NCBI RefSeq assembly: GCF_012641435.1
Contig: NZ_JABAIJ010000002.1
Coordinates: 372,001 to 436,000 of the forward strand
Origin: Rhizobium sp. P38BS-XIX
GTDB taxonomy: Bacteria; Pseudomonadota; Alphaproteobacteria; Rhizobiales; Rhizobiaceae
Length of the DNA stretch: 64,000 bases
Reading direction: 5' to 3'
The position numbers and the translations under genes were made by a program. Positions 35,942-44,834 of this stretch are shown here, in pieces. Position 1 is the first letter of the stretch. Each line of letters opens with the position of its first letter. The notes under the pieces were generated by a model. It was given only the letters and a program-made list of their open reading frames with translations, was not told the origin of the DNA and did not search any database.

Positions 35942-37075
35942 CTAAGTCGGCGCCATTGCGCGCTTGCGCCCTTCGATCATCTGTGTAAGCGCGTCGAATC
36001 CAGGTTCGTTCAAGCGTCCCTGCTCGTTGAGACAAAGCTTCAGAGAAGTTTCGGCAACCCACACGCATTTCTTATAGCGCCGGTTTTCCCACCGTTGCAG
36101 AACGTCAGGCGCAGCTCCACCGGCGGCTACTTCTTCGCCGAGGACTACGGCGTCTTCCATTGCCATGGCGGCCCCTTGCGCCAGGTGTGCAGTGGACGCA
36201 TGAGCTGCATCGCCAATGAGCACGACCGAACCTTTGTGCCACGGCTTCGGCAGATCGACGTATTCGAACGGCCGGTAGATGATGTCGGCCCCACCAATTA
36301 AATGCCGTTCACGTAGTTCTCCGTAGAGACCGCCAACATCCTTGACGAGGTTGTTCATCTCGTTCGGTAGATCTGCGTTATCTTTCCAACCGGCGCTTTG
36401 CTCATTCGACGTGCACCACATGTAGGCTAGGTCGTTGGCCAACGGCATAAGACCGCAGTTCGGGCCATCGGAACGAAGGTAAAGCCATACATGTTCAAGC
36501 TCTTCTGGGCGCGGGATGTTAAGCCTCCATCCGCCCTGTCCGGAAAAAATTGCACGATACTGCTCGCCCCAAAGACGTTGCCGCAAATCCGAATAGATTC
36601 CGTCAGCGCCCACAACCAAGTCGTAGCTGTCGGAGTCTCCATTCGAAAAGCGCACTGTTGCGCTGTCTGAGGTGTTATCTATGACCTGGGCCGTTGTCCC
36701 GGTCGTTATCTTCGTTCCAAGCGTTTTGGTCCGGCTCAAAAGGATAGCCGTCAGCCTTGATCGGGTAATCCCCATATCCGCGGGAAGACCTTCAGGTAAC
36801 CCGGCTGGCGCAGGGATTTCGTACAGAAGCTGCCCGGCTTGGTTATGGACACGGCCACCCGCAAATCCCCACCCCTGTCTTAACACCTCATCGGCTACCC
36901 CCAGCGCCGCTTCCGCCAACACGGCATTGGTCTGATGGATAATACCGATCCCCTGACCCTTTGGAGTTTCTTGCTTTTCAATTAAATGGGTCTCGACGCC
37001 CTTTTGGCGAAGGGCAATTGCCGCACAAAGTCCGCCGATGCCGCCTCCGATGATAAGAGCTTTCCGAATAGGCAT
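35942..37075 (-). CDS. FAD-dependent aromatic monooxygenase (3-hydroxybenzoate hydroxylase-like)
   Basis: A group A flavin monooxygenase of 377 residues. It carries LIIGGGIGGLCAAIALRQKG near residue 8 for FAD, LVVGADGIYSDLRQRLWG near 155 (DG motif) and VVLIGDAAHASTAHLAQGAA near 280 (GD motif). Style and length resemble 3-hydroxybenzoate 6-hydroxylases and related enzymes. It would prepare a catechol or hydroquinone for the dioxygenase encoded further down the same operon. The start follows GGAGGGAGGAAGG and lies only about 20 nt after the FAH relic. Confidence 0.92.
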   Translation of the reverse strand: MPIRKALIIGGGIGGLCAAIALRQKGVETHLIEKQETPKGQGIGIIHQTNAVLAEAALGVADEVLRQGWGFAGGRVHNQAGQLLYEIPAPAGLPEGLPADMGITRSRLTAILLSRTKTLGTKITTGTTAQVIDNTSDSATVRFSNGDSDSYDLVVGADGIYSDLRQRLWGEQYRAIFSGQGGWRLNIPRPEELEHVWLYLRSDGPNCGLMPLANDLAYMWCTSNEQSAGWKDNADLPNEMNNLVKDVGGLYGELRERHLIGGADIIYRPFEYVDLPKPWHKGSVVLIGDAAHASTAHLAQGAAMAMEDAVVLGEEVAAGGAAPDVLQRWENRRYKKCVWVAETSLKLCLNEQGRLNEPGFDALTQMIEGRKRAMAPT

Positions 37076-37089
37076 ATTGCCTTCCTCCC

Positions 37090-37200
37090 TCCTGATTTTT
37101 TAACCGCCGCGGCACAGCGAGTTCGCTGTGCTCCCGCTCCTTCGACAGTCACCTCCACGACGTCGCCGGGTGGGGTCACTTGCCCGTTCCCGGTGCTGCC
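37090..37200 (-). pseudogene. C-terminal fragment of a second FAH-family gene
   Basis: Read on the minus strand right after the stop of the intact FAH gene is a frame encoding GSTGNGQVTPPGDVVEVTVE, followed by GAGAQRTRC and about a dozen further residues. It matches the tail of the intact neighbour (GNGTSHNRYLRPGDVMEVTI, then EGLGTQRSCC) in order and spacing. The match covers only the last 35 or so residues. It is therefore the stump of a tandem duplicate or of a replaced FAH gene. Confidence 0.75.
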
Positions 37201-37206
37201 TTACCG

Positions 37207-38181
37207 TTAGACACAGCAGGATCGCTGCGTCCCAAGCCCCTCAATCGTCACCTCCATGACGTCGCCGGGCCGTAAGTAGCGATTGTGGCTGGTTCCGTTT
37301 CCGGAAGGCGACCCAGTCGCCAGGAGGTCGCCGGCCATGATGCGTGCGTATTTCGACAGTACCTCGATCTGGTGAGGAATATCGAAAATCATGTCGTCGG
37401 TCCGCGCATCTTGCATAATCTTCCCGTTGAGCTTGAGCTCAATCTTGAGATTGTGTGGATCCTCGACGAATTGTGCCGGAACGATCATGGGGCCCATAGG
37501 AAAAAATCCGGGACTATTCTTTGCGTGGAGCCAGTCGGCTCCTAGGTCCTTCGGGTCTGCAGTGAAAATCTGATCGCGGCTTGTTATATCGTTGACAACA
37601 AGGTATCCAGCCACATGATCCATGGCATTCCGGCGGTCGATATTTTGCCCGCCGCGCTTGAACACAAGCGCCAGCTCGGCTTCCCAGTCAGGCTGTTCGG
37701 CGAAGGGTGGAAGCGTGATGTCATCGAAGGGGCCGGCATACGACGATTGGATGCGCGTGAAAATATAAGGCGTGCCACTACGCGCTCGTTCGTCCATCAT
37801 GTCTTGTATCTTGGCACGAATCTCGTCATCGCTTAGACCCTCCTTCGAATAGCGGTCAGCGAAACGGTGCGTCACAATGTCAACAACGTGCTGGCGGTAG
37901 TTGGCACCCGTGCAGAATACCTGTTTTGGGGTATGTGGCGCCCTAATCGCTATTGCGTCTGGATCCAAGACCTGATGCGCACACCTCCCTTCGGCAACCT
38001 CTCCTGCGGCACGTTGCAAAGGCTCCATCGCCGCATCCCACGCCGACAGGACATCATCGAGACTTTTGTAGGCCTCAAGGGCTCGAAATGTAGAAAATGG
38101 AACAACCTGCCCGTCGACCCAAATCGCTGTCTCTATTCCCTGTTGCGTTTCGATCGTCATCAAACCGAATTTCGTCTGCAT
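37207..38181 (-). CDS. Fumarylacetoacetate hydrolase (FAH) family protein
   Basis: The 324-residue protein heads the leftward catabolic operon. It shows FCTGANYRQHVVDIVTHRF near residue 95, the metal-ligand segment PDWEAELALVFKRGG near 170, VAGYLVVNDITSRD near 195 and the C-terminal LLATGSPSGNGTSHNRYLRP. It should hydrolyse or hydrate a dioxo acid released after ring cleavage. The promoter region ahead of it (38182-38322) is shared with a divergent LysR gene and contains a nod-box-like element. Confidence 0.92.
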   Translation of the reverse strand: MQTKFGLMTIETQQGIETAIWVDGQVVPFSTFRALEAYKSLDDVLSAWDAAMEPLQRAAGEVAEGRCAHQVLDPDAIAIRAPHTPKQVFCTGANYRQHVVDIVTHRFADRYSKEGLSDDEIRAKIQDMMDERARSGTPYIFTRIQSSYAGPFDDITLPPFAEQPDWEAELALVFKRGGQNIDRRNAMDHVAGYLVVNDITSRDQIFTADPKDLGADWLHAKNSPGFFPMGPMIVPAQFVEDPHNLKIELKLNGKIMQDARTDDMIFDIPHQIEVLSKYARIMAGDLLATGSPSGNGTSHNRYLRPGDVMEVTIEGLGTQRSCCV

Positions 38182-38250
38182 TGGTCCTCCCAGCGCAATC
38201 TACGCGCCTCCAAGCTTTCTTCCTATGGACTTTAGTCAGAGCGTTAAGTA

Positions 38251-38296
38251 TCGATCAAACGAATTGAATTCATCTCTCACATCCATAATTTGGATG
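38251..38296 (-). promoter_or_regulatory. Nod-box-like element between the FAH operon and the LysR gene
   Basis: Plus-strand bases contain GATCAAACGAATTGAATTCA (from 38253), a 6-nt spacer, then the perfect inverted repeat CATCCA-N5-TGGATG at 38280-38296. The arm, the spacer length and the inverted repeat are the same as at 25443-25490 on the opposite strand. Read in the direction of the leftward operon, the CATCCA repeat comes first, as the ATC-N9-GAT core does in rhizobial nod boxes. The adjacent NodD-like LysR is the obvious candidate binder. Confidence 0.65.
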
Positions 38297-38322
38297 CGAG
38301 TTCGCAATTCCGAGGCGATCTA

Positions 38323-39264
38323 ATGCGTTTCAACAATCTGGATCTCAACCTGCTGGTGGCATTAGATGCGCTTCTCACCGAGCAGTCAGTATCGCGGGCA
38401 GCGCAGCGAATAAATCTTTCGCAATCGGCGATGAGTGCCGCCCTCGGTCGCTTACGGGAATACTTCGGCGACGAACTCTTTGTCACGGTGGGGCGTGTGA
38501 CTCGGCCAACGGCTTTTGCGCAAGATCTCGCTGCGCCAATTCGGCGAATTCTCACGGACATTCAGGGCTCCGTGATATTCCGACAACCGTTCGATCCCAG
38601 AACATCGAGGAGATCGTTCGCGGTCGCAGCGTCCGATTATATGGTCCGCGTATACTTGGTAGAATTCGCCAGAGCTTTGCAAAATCTGGCGCCCAATGTG
38701 CAGCTTGACTTATGGCCTGTTACTGGGTCGAACACGATCGCTAAATTTACCGCAGGAGAAATAGACATCCTGTTCACACTCAAGGATCTCCTGCTCCCGG
38801 ATCTCCCGATCGTTGGACTGGCAACCGAAGACTTTGTCGTAGTAGCTTGGTCCGAAAACGACGCGATCGGGGAGACGCTCACACTGGAGAATTTCGAAAC
38901 CCTCGGTCATGTTACAGTCAGGTTAGGCATCTATCGAGCGACGCCCATTGACGAAAGTTTCGTTTCCAACGCAGGGGTCCGACGTCGTTGCGAAATCACG
39001 GTCAGCGCGTTCGATCAGATACCGGATTTCATTGTTGGCACACAGCGAATTGCAATGCTGCAGCGGCGTCTTGCGGAAAAGTATGCCACGGTCTTGCCAC
39101 TCAGGATCCTTGAGCTGCCATTCTCGATGCCTCAAGTGGCCATCGGAATGCAGTGGCATCACCATAGCACTTCTGATGCGGCACACATATGGCTGCGGGA
39201 AACCTTCATTGATTGGCATCGCCGTTTGGAAGACGAGCGCGGCTCTCAGAGGGCGCAGGCATGA
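38323..39264 (+). CDS. LysR-family regulator of the NodD/NahR subgroup
   Basis: The start at 38323 (MRFNNLDLNLLVALDALLTE) gives 313 residues and reproduces the N-terminus of NodD-type proteins; a longer in-frame start at 38290 lies inside the operator. The helix-turn-helix reads VSRAAQRINLSQSAMSAALG, and the effector domain spans about 95-300. NodD and NahR respond to flavonoids or salicylate, so an aromatic inducer is likely. It is divergent from the FAH-headed operon and probably activates both arms of the island through the paired nod-box-like elements. Confidence 0.92.
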   Translation: MRFNNLDLNLLVALDALLTEQSVSRAAQRINLSQSAMSAALGRLREYFGDELFVTVGRVTRPTAFAQDLAAPIRRILTDIQGSVIFRQPFDPRTSRRSFAVAASDYMVRVYLVEFARALQNLAPNVQLDLWPVTGSNTIAKFTAGEIDILFTLKDLLLPDLPIVGLATEDFVVVAWSENDAIGETLTLENFETLGHVTVRLGIYRATPIDESFVSNAGVRRRCEITVSAFDQIPDFIVGTQRIAMLQRRLAEKYATVLPLRILELPFSMPQVAIGMQWHHHSTSDAAHIWLRETFIDWHRRLEDERGSQRAQA

Positions 39265-39411
39265 GGCCAAGGAAACCGACATAAGCGTTCATTACCCTGA
39301 CCCTTGTCTTCTGGTTGATTACGGCATTGGCGGCGGCCACGAACTCCCTTGTCATGGACACGTTATGGACGCGAAAAATGACCGCGCCTACAAGACGCAG
39401 GATCGTGGTCG

Positions 39412-39804
39412 TTGCCGCGGCTCCTTTCGCACGACAGGCCGTCGTTGATCGCGAATGTTAGTTCGGGAGGCGCGTTCGTTCCCCAGGCCTTCGCTCCGAC
39501 CTACAGCGCGTGTAAGGCTGCCATCCCTAGCTACACGATGGTTCTTCGAGAGGCGCTGGCCAAGACCTCCTGCCTGGTCGTGGAAATCATCCCGCCGGCC
39601 GTGCAGACACATCTCGGTGGCGCTGAACCGCACGGTGCTCCTCTTGACGCCTTTTGTGATACAATCTTCATTGGACTGGGTGCCGGACGGCAGAGGATAG
39701 GTTTCGGGGTCACTGAGGTCGAAACGTTCGTCGCGGCAGAGAAGCCCTACCAAGATCTATTCAGGCAGAGCGCAGATAGAGCAAATGTCCCAGGATATAA
39801 GTGA
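39412..39804 (+). pseudogene. SDR gene fragment (DltE-like), N-terminus lost
   Basis: The readable part has 130 residues beginning near the SDR serine motif: SLIANVSSGGAFVPQAFAPT followed by YSACKAAIPSYTMVLREAL, which contains the Tyr-x3-Lys pair, then VEIIPPAVQTHLGGAE. The Rossmann NAD-binding half, about 100 residues, is missing and I find no upstream frame that supplies it. It is therefore a truncated relic. The MarR-like frame just downstream is a typical partner of such SDR genes. Confidence 0.7.
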
Positions 39805-39865
39805 GAATTGACGAGATGAGCCGCGGTCTCATCTCGATGAGAACGAGCTTTCGCTATGGCAGGCG

Positions 39866-40219
39866 TTGAAGAAAATCTCAACTACAACAGCCAGCGTGAT
39901 GAGAGGCGAGATAGGTCCCGGTGTGAGCGGCGCTGACTTTTCGATCCTGTCTCGTATTGAAGAGCTGGACGAGCAAGGCGAGGTTCTGCCCCAAAGCGAG
40001 CTGATGAACTCTCTCGGGTGGGATAAGAGCCGGCTGTCGCACCAGCTCACCCGGATGCAAAAGCGTGGTTTGATCGTTCGGCGGCGGAATGGCAGGGAGG
40101 CAGAAGTGGTTCTGCAGCAAGAGGGGAGCCGCTTGCTTACATCGGTTCGGCCGAAACACGCGGCGATCGTGCAGAACTATCTATCTCAGTTGACGGAGGC
40201 GGAAGCAGAAGTCGTGTGA
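39866..40219 (+). pseudogene. MarR-family regulator lacking a normal start
   Basis: The frame encodes a winged-helix core: SGADFSILSRIEELDEQGEV, then SELMNSLGWDKSRLSHQLTR, MQKRGLIVRRRNGREAEVVL. In-frame codons upstream back to a TGA near 39808 also read plausibly as MarR sequence (DENELSLWQAL), but there is no ATG among them; the only candidates are a TTG at 39866 or rarer codons. The original start has probably been lost together with the front of the neighbouring SDR gene. A functional product from TTG cannot be excluded. Confidence 0.55.
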
Positions 40220-40520
40220 GTGCTAGCGGAGAAGTTCTGACTTCCAATCCGACAGATCTCGTTCCTGCTCTTGACGAGATTTGATCCGCAGACGCCTAGG
40301 CCGAATAGCATAAACGTCTGAAGGTGACGTATAAGGTGTTCTATAACTGGAAATCTGACTCAACGCCATCAACAGTAGGTGCTGATTTTCAGGTCCAAAA
40401 CGTTAGAGTGGTTAGCGGTCTTTTAGAGTTCAACTGACGGGGGAGAGTTACTCTGAAGATGCTCGTCTCCACATTATGGATAGGTCAGCTGGTTCCTCGA
40501 CGACATCTCTAAATGGTACT
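40220..40520. other. Gap without recognisable genes
   Basis: These 301 nt lie between the MarR relic and the cupin gene (convergent). They contain no convincing frame, hairpin or repeat. Confidence 0.3.
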
Positions 40521-40880
40521 CTACCGCAAGATAAAGAATATCTTGCGCACATGCGTGAGATTTTCCCACGTCCCTTGGAATCCGGCAGATACGACAAAGC
40601 TGTCGCCCGGGCCGAACGTTCGGGAGACAGATTGCGAATCCGTCAGCCGAACAGTTCCTTCGAGGAGGTGACAAAATTCATCATAGTCGCAAGCAACGCG
40701 CTCAAGATGCGGCTCAGCCTCCCAGATACCTGCAGCCGCACCGAGTTCCGGGCGCGCGAAATACCGCCAACTCCGCGCATGGTACGGCCGGTCGACCACA
40801 GCCGGATCAGAGGTGACTATTTCCGCGGGTTCAATCACTTTATCGGTAAAGGACACAACGTGCTGGGGAGAGGAAGCCAT
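40521..40880 (-). CDS. Small cupin-domain protein (DUF861/EutQ-like)
   Basis: The 119-residue protein is a single cupin barrel. It has the motif region DEFCHLLEGTVRLTDSQ near residue 67 and FGPGDSFVVSAGFQGTWEN near 90, close to the DUF861 group often found beside polyamine and amino-alcohol oxidation genes. The second cupin motif lacks the usual histidine ligand, so catalysis is doubtful; a binding or regulatory role is possible. It is the last gene of the leftward operon, 11 nt after the DAO-type oxidase. Confidence 0.82.
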   Translation of the reverse strand: MASSPQHVVSFTDKVIEPAEIVTSDPAVVDRPYHARSWRYFARPELGAAAGIWEAEPHLERVACDYDEFCHLLEGTVRLTDSQSVSRTFGPGDSFVVSAGFQGTWENLTHVRKIFFILR

Positions 40881-40891
40881 ATGATAACCTT

Positions 40892-42283
40892 TTATGAATC
40901 GAAGCCGACTCCTAAGGCGTCGAGAGCCTTGTTAAACGCGGAGCGGTGACCAGTTTCGTCCTCCTGCGCCAAACCATGCTGGGCTAAACGGACGCCGAGC
41001 CAGCGGAAAGGTTCTGGAGGAAAAGGGAATGGCCGACGGCGTAGCATCGCCATTCTCGTCCGCTCGGTGTCACGACCTTCCAGAAGATCGAGCATTGTCA
41101 GCGCCGCGAAACGGCTGGCGGAAACGCCCTGCCCGGTAAAGCCCATTGCGTAGGCCACGCGGTCGGCTTGCGCTGTTCCCGCGAAGAAAGTCGTACGTGC
41201 CGACGTGTCGATGATACCTCCCCAAGCGTGGGTTATGGGCACGTTCGCGAGTGACGGTAGCGCCCGGACAAAATTGGCTGCAAGGCGGGTGAAGCTGTCA
41301 CTTTCCCTGAGAAAGGCTTCGTCTCTACGCGAACCGAAGTGGTAGATCGCATCATAGCCGCCCCAGAGGATGCGATTGTCTGCGGTCTTCCGAACATAGT
41401 GGAACCGATTGCCGCAGTCAGCGACGCCGTGCCGCTCGCTCCAGCCAATAGACGCGATTTCCGCCGGATCCAGCGGGCGGGTAACAATAGTATAGTCGAA
41501 AATCGGGATGGTCGCGTAGCGAAGACGCCTGAGCAGCGGCGGCGCGGCATTTGTGGCAAGCACCACCTTACGCGTGCGAATGAGACCACTCAGCGTAATC
41601 AATTCGATACCGCGCGGATTGGCCCGCATCTCGGTGACAGCTGTGTTTTCATAGATGTCGATCATCTTGGATAGGGCGACTCGTCGAAGTTCGGCCACTG
41701 TCTTTGCAGGATTAAGCAGGGCGTAGTTTGGCTCAAAGAGCCCAGCCAAATAAACCGGCGAGCTAAAGCGTTTCTGCAGGGCCCCCTCAGTCAAAAGTGA
41801 ACAGTCGATACCGAAGCGACGATAATTCTCCGCCTGCCTTCTGAGTCCTTCTACCTGCCAGGGCTTTTCCGCGACGGTAAGCTTACCTTTGCGCTCAAAC
41901 TCAACGTCCATTCCGAATTCAGCGAGATCGGCTTCAAAGGCATCCAGATTGGCGCGCCCAAGGCGGATCAGATCCTCGGCTTCCGCAGGCCAACGCTTCA
42001 GCGCGTTACCGACGCCGTGAGAAATGGACGGCGCGCAGAACCCGCCGTTGCGGCCCGACGCTGCGTTGCCGCAGCGCCCCGCGTCCACAAGCAGGATCCG
42101 CGCATCCGGCTGCCGCCGGCTTGCTTCGAGCGCTGTCCAAAGGCCTGTGAATCCGCCCCCGACAATTGCGATATCGCAACTGACATCACGTCTAAGAGGA
42201 GGGCATTCTGTCTGTGGTCCGACCGTATCGTTCCAATAAGGCCGACGATCGGCCAGAGACAGACTATCGGAAGAAGCAATCAT
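40892..42283 (-). CDS. FAD-dependent amine oxidase, DAO family (PuuB-like)
   Basis: The start is placed at 42283 (MIASSDSLSLADRRPYW), where ATG lies 1 nt beyond the upstream stop, giving 463 residues. The FAD motif is IAIVGGGFTGLWTALEA near residue 36, followed by RCGNAASGRNGGFCAPSISH near 73, a hallmark of gamma-glutamylputrescine oxidase and glycine oxidase relatives. MGFTGQGVSASRFAAL near 395 closes the FAD site. Next to an aldehyde dehydrogenase it would oxidise an amine to an aldehyde with oxygen. No glutamine-synthetase-like PuuA is present. Confidence 0.9.
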   Translation of the reverse strand: MIASSDSLSLADRRPYWNDTVGPQTECPPLRRDVSCDIAIVGGGFTGLWTALEASRRQPDARILLVDAGRCGNAASGRNGGFCAPSISHGVGNALKRWPAEAEDLIRLGRANLDAFEADLAEFGMDVEFERKGKLTVAEKPWQVEGLRRQAENYRRFGIDCSLLTEGALQKRFSSPVYLAGLFEPNYALLNPAKTVAELRRVALSKMIDIYENTAVTEMRANPRGIELITLSGLIRTRKVVLATNAAPPLLRRLRYATIPIFDYTIVTRPLDPAEIASIGWSERHGVADCGNRFHYVRKTADNRILWGGYDAIYHFGSRRDEAFLRESDSFTRLAANFVRALPSLANVPITHAWGGIIDTSARTTFFAGTAQADRVAYAMGFTGQGVSASRFAALTMLDLLEGRDTERTRMAMLRRRPFPFPPEPFRWLGVRLAQHGLAQEDETGHRSAFNKALDALGVGFDS

Positions 42284-42284
42284 T

Positions 42285-43787
42285 TCACGCTTCCGTCGCC
42301 ATTTTCGCTGCTTGGGAATACCAATCCCAATGCTCGTAATGGTCAAACCGAGTAACCTGTTTGATTTCGAAATAGGCATCAAAGCCAGCGCGCCCGAGTT
42401 CGCGTCCTATCCCTGACATTTTGTAACCGCCCCAGGGCAACTGGGTGAACGTGGGCTGCGAGCAATTTATCCAGACAACGCCAGCGCGGAGCTTCGCCGC
42501 AACTCGTTCACAGCGGTCGAGGTCGTCGGACATGACCGCTGCGGCGAGACCGTAATTGCTGTCGTTTGCTAGCTCGAGCGCCTCTTCTTCTGTGTCGAAC
42601 GGGTTAATGCACACAACTGGCCCGAAAATCTCCTCTCGCCAGATTGAAGAACCGGTCGGTACCTCTGCGAAGATTGTCGGACTGAGAAAGTAACCTCGAT
42701 TTAAGCCCTTGGGGGGTTCGCCGCCAGTAACGAGCCGTGCGCCAGAACGTTTGGCGGCCTCCACAGCGGCGCGCACTTTCTCGTATTGATCCTTCGAGAC
42801 CAGCGGTCCGAGCTTGACGCCGGGAGTCTCTCCCGAACCGATCTCAATCGCCTCCGTGGCCGTCCGCAAACATTCAAGAAGCTGATTGAAAATGCCGCGG
42901 TGAACCAGTACGCGCGACGTTGCAGAGCAAACCTCGCCCTTATTCCAAAAGATCCCGAACAGGATCCATTCAACGGCCTTTGCGAGCTCGCAGTCATCAA
43001 AGATTATGAACGGCGACTTTCCGCCCAGTTCTAGCGACACCGTTCGGATACCGGCGCTAGCAGCCTGCATCACTTTACGGCCGGTCGCAACCGAGCCTGT
43101 AAACGCCACTTTGTCAATTAGAGGATGATTGGCAAGTGCCTCGCCCGCCTCTGGTCCCGTGCCCGTGACAAGGTTGAACACGCCTGGTGGTAGACCTGCC
43201 TCATGTATGATTTTGGCTAGCGCACCGCAAGAGACCGAACACAGTTCGGATGGCTTTAGTACAATGGTGCAACCGGCGGCGAGCGCTGGTGCGACCTTCC
43301 AGGCCGCCATCAGAATCGGGAAGTTCCAAGGTGTGATTGCGCCCACCACCCCCAGCGGCTCTCGACAGATTTTCGCCTGGAACCGGTTGTCCCCCACATC
43401 GACCACCTCTGTTGAACGCCCCGCATGCTGTTCGGCAAGATCGGCATAGTATTCGAAGCAGAAGGCGGCATCCGCAACGTCCCATTCGGCCTCCAGCAAG
43501 GGCTTGCCGTTGTCGCGAACCTCAATAAATGCAATGTCTCGCAAGCGGTGGCGGATACCATCTGCTATGCGTCGAAGCTTGGCAGCTCGCTCCTGTGCTG
43601 GAAGGCCGGACCACTCGCCACTATCAAATGCACGCCGTGCAGCCCGCACGGCTCTGTGGATGTCGCACGCCTGCCCTGCGGCAACCTGTGCGAACGGCTC
43701 CTCAGTCGCAGGATTGACGGCGGGAAAAAACCCTCCCCGCTCCGGACCAACGAAAATGCCGTCAATATAAAGTCTTGTCTCAAGCAT
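42285..43787 (-). CDS. NAD(P)-dependent aldehyde dehydrogenase
   Basis: The 500-residue enzyme (start ATG 43787, after GGAGGATTTG; a TTG precedes it) has the classical ALDH motifs: ITPWNFPILMAAWKVAPALA near residue 157, the general-base glutamate in SLELGGKSPFIIFDD near 255, and the catalytic cysteine in NKGEVCSATSR near 290. ALDH sequences of this type act on betaine, aminobutyraldehyde or gamma-glutamyl-aminobutyraldehyde-like substrates. It is coupled to the downstream oxidase, so it most likely oxidises that enzyme's aldehyde product. Confidence 0.93.
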   Translation of the reverse strand: MLETRLYIDGIFVGPERGGFFPAVNPATEEPFAQVAAGQACDIHRAVRAARRAFDSGEWSGLPAQERAAKLRRIADGIRHRLRDIAFIEVRDNGKPLLEAEWDVADAAFCFEYYADLAEQHAGRSTEVVDVGDNRFQAKICREPLGVVGAITPWNFPILMAAWKVAPALAAGCTIVLKPSELCSVSCGALAKIIHEAGLPPGVFNLVTGTGPEAGEALANHPLIDKVAFTGSVATGRKVMQAASAGIRTVSLELGGKSPFIIFDDCELAKAVEWILFGIFWNKGEVCSATSRVLVHRGIFNQLLECLRTATEAIEIGSGETPGVKLGPLVSKDQYEKVRAAVEAAKRSGARLVTGGEPPKGLNRGYFLSPTIFAEVPTGSSIWREEIFGPVVCINPFDTEEEALELANDSNYGLAAAVMSDDLDRCERVAAKLRAGVVWINCSQPTFTQLPWGGYKMSGIGRELGRAGFDAYFEIKQVTRFDHYEHWDWYSQAAKMATEA

Positions 43788-43847
43788 CAAATCCTCCTTC
43801 CTTCGGGCGTCGCGCGGTTGCCAGTGGGGCGGTACGGTGCAGCGAAC

Positions 43848-44834
43848 TTACATCTTCAAACAGCGGCTCATGAAAGAACTTGTGTCCCTCAGAGTGCCTA
43901 TAATTCCGCGGCGGAAAGCCAAGACGCAGGCAACGAAGATCATCCCCTGCAGCACCATCACCCAGGCCCCAAAGGAGGCCAGATATTCCTGCATCCAGAC
44001 GATAAGAGCCGCGCCGACGACTGGCCCTGAAGACGTGCCGATACCGCCCAGTATGACCATGAGAATGACCTCCCCTGAAGTAGACCAGTGTACATCAGTT
44101 AATGAGGCCAGTTGGAACACTAGCGACTTCATAGCCCCCGCCAATCCTGACAAAGTAGCCGACAGTATAAAGATAAGGAGTTTGTAGCGATCTACGCGGT
44201 AACCTAGCGAGGTCGCTCTCGTTTCGTTGTCACGAATGGCTTGGAGTACTTGTCCGAACGGCGAGGCAGCGATGCGCTGGACGAACAACAGAGCAGCAAA
44301 GCAAACAACGGCGACGAACGCGTACATCTGCCCATTATCAGAAAGATCGATAAACCCGAACAGCATACCACGCGGCACAGATTGGATTCCGTCTTCGCCA
44401 CCGGTGAACTTCAGCTGCAACGCGGCAAAGAAAACGAGTTGAGCTAACGCCAATGTGATCATAGCGAAATAGATGCCCTCGCGGCGAATCGCGATCGAGC
44501 CGATGGCCGCTCCGAGAATCGTGGCGATCGCAGTGCCGGCAAGAACGGAAAGCGCTGGATCCAGGCCCCATTCCTTAGCGAGGTACGCCGAAACATAGCT
44601 GGCCGAACCGAAGAATGCAGCATGACCGAAGGATAGAAGCCCGCCAAAGCCAAGCATGAGATTAAACGCGCTTGCGAACAGCGCAAAACATAGGATCTTC
44701 ATGAGAAGGATCGGGTAGAAAAAGAAAGGCGCGATGCAAAGCGAGATAGCAAACGCTATCCAGCCGTAAATATGCTTCTGCGCGTAAGGCGCCGCCATCT
44801 TATGGATAGAAATCGGGTTGACGTCGGCCATCAA
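43848..44834 (-). CDS. livM: Branched-chain amino acid-type ABC permease (LivM)
   Basis: The 328-residue membrane protein has eight or nine hydrophobic segments and the LivM core MLGFGGLLSFGHAAFFGSAS near residue 60, with AIRDNETRATSLGYRVDRYK near 203 forming the ATPase-docking loop. Its start overlaps the LivH stop by 4 nt. With LivH, LivF, LivG and the upstream binding protein it forms a complete importer; in this operon the substrate may be a lactam, hydantoin or amine derivative rather than leucine. Confidence 0.93.
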   Translation of the reverse strand: MMADVNPISIHKMAAPYAQKHIYGWIAFAISLCIAPFFFYPILLMKILCFALFASAFNLMLGFGGLLSFGHAAFFGSASYVSAYLAKEWGLDPALSVLAGTAIATILGAAIGSIAIRREGIYFAMITLALAQLVFFAALQLKFTGGEDGIQSVPRGMLFGFIDLSDNGQMYAFVAVVCFAALLFVQRIAASPFGQVLQAIRDNETRATSLGYRVDRYKLLIFILSATLSGLAGAMKSLVFQLASLTDVHWSTSGEVILMVILGGIGTSSGPVVGAALIVWMQEYLASFGAWVMVLQGMIFVACVLAFRRGIIGTLRDTSSFMSRCLKM

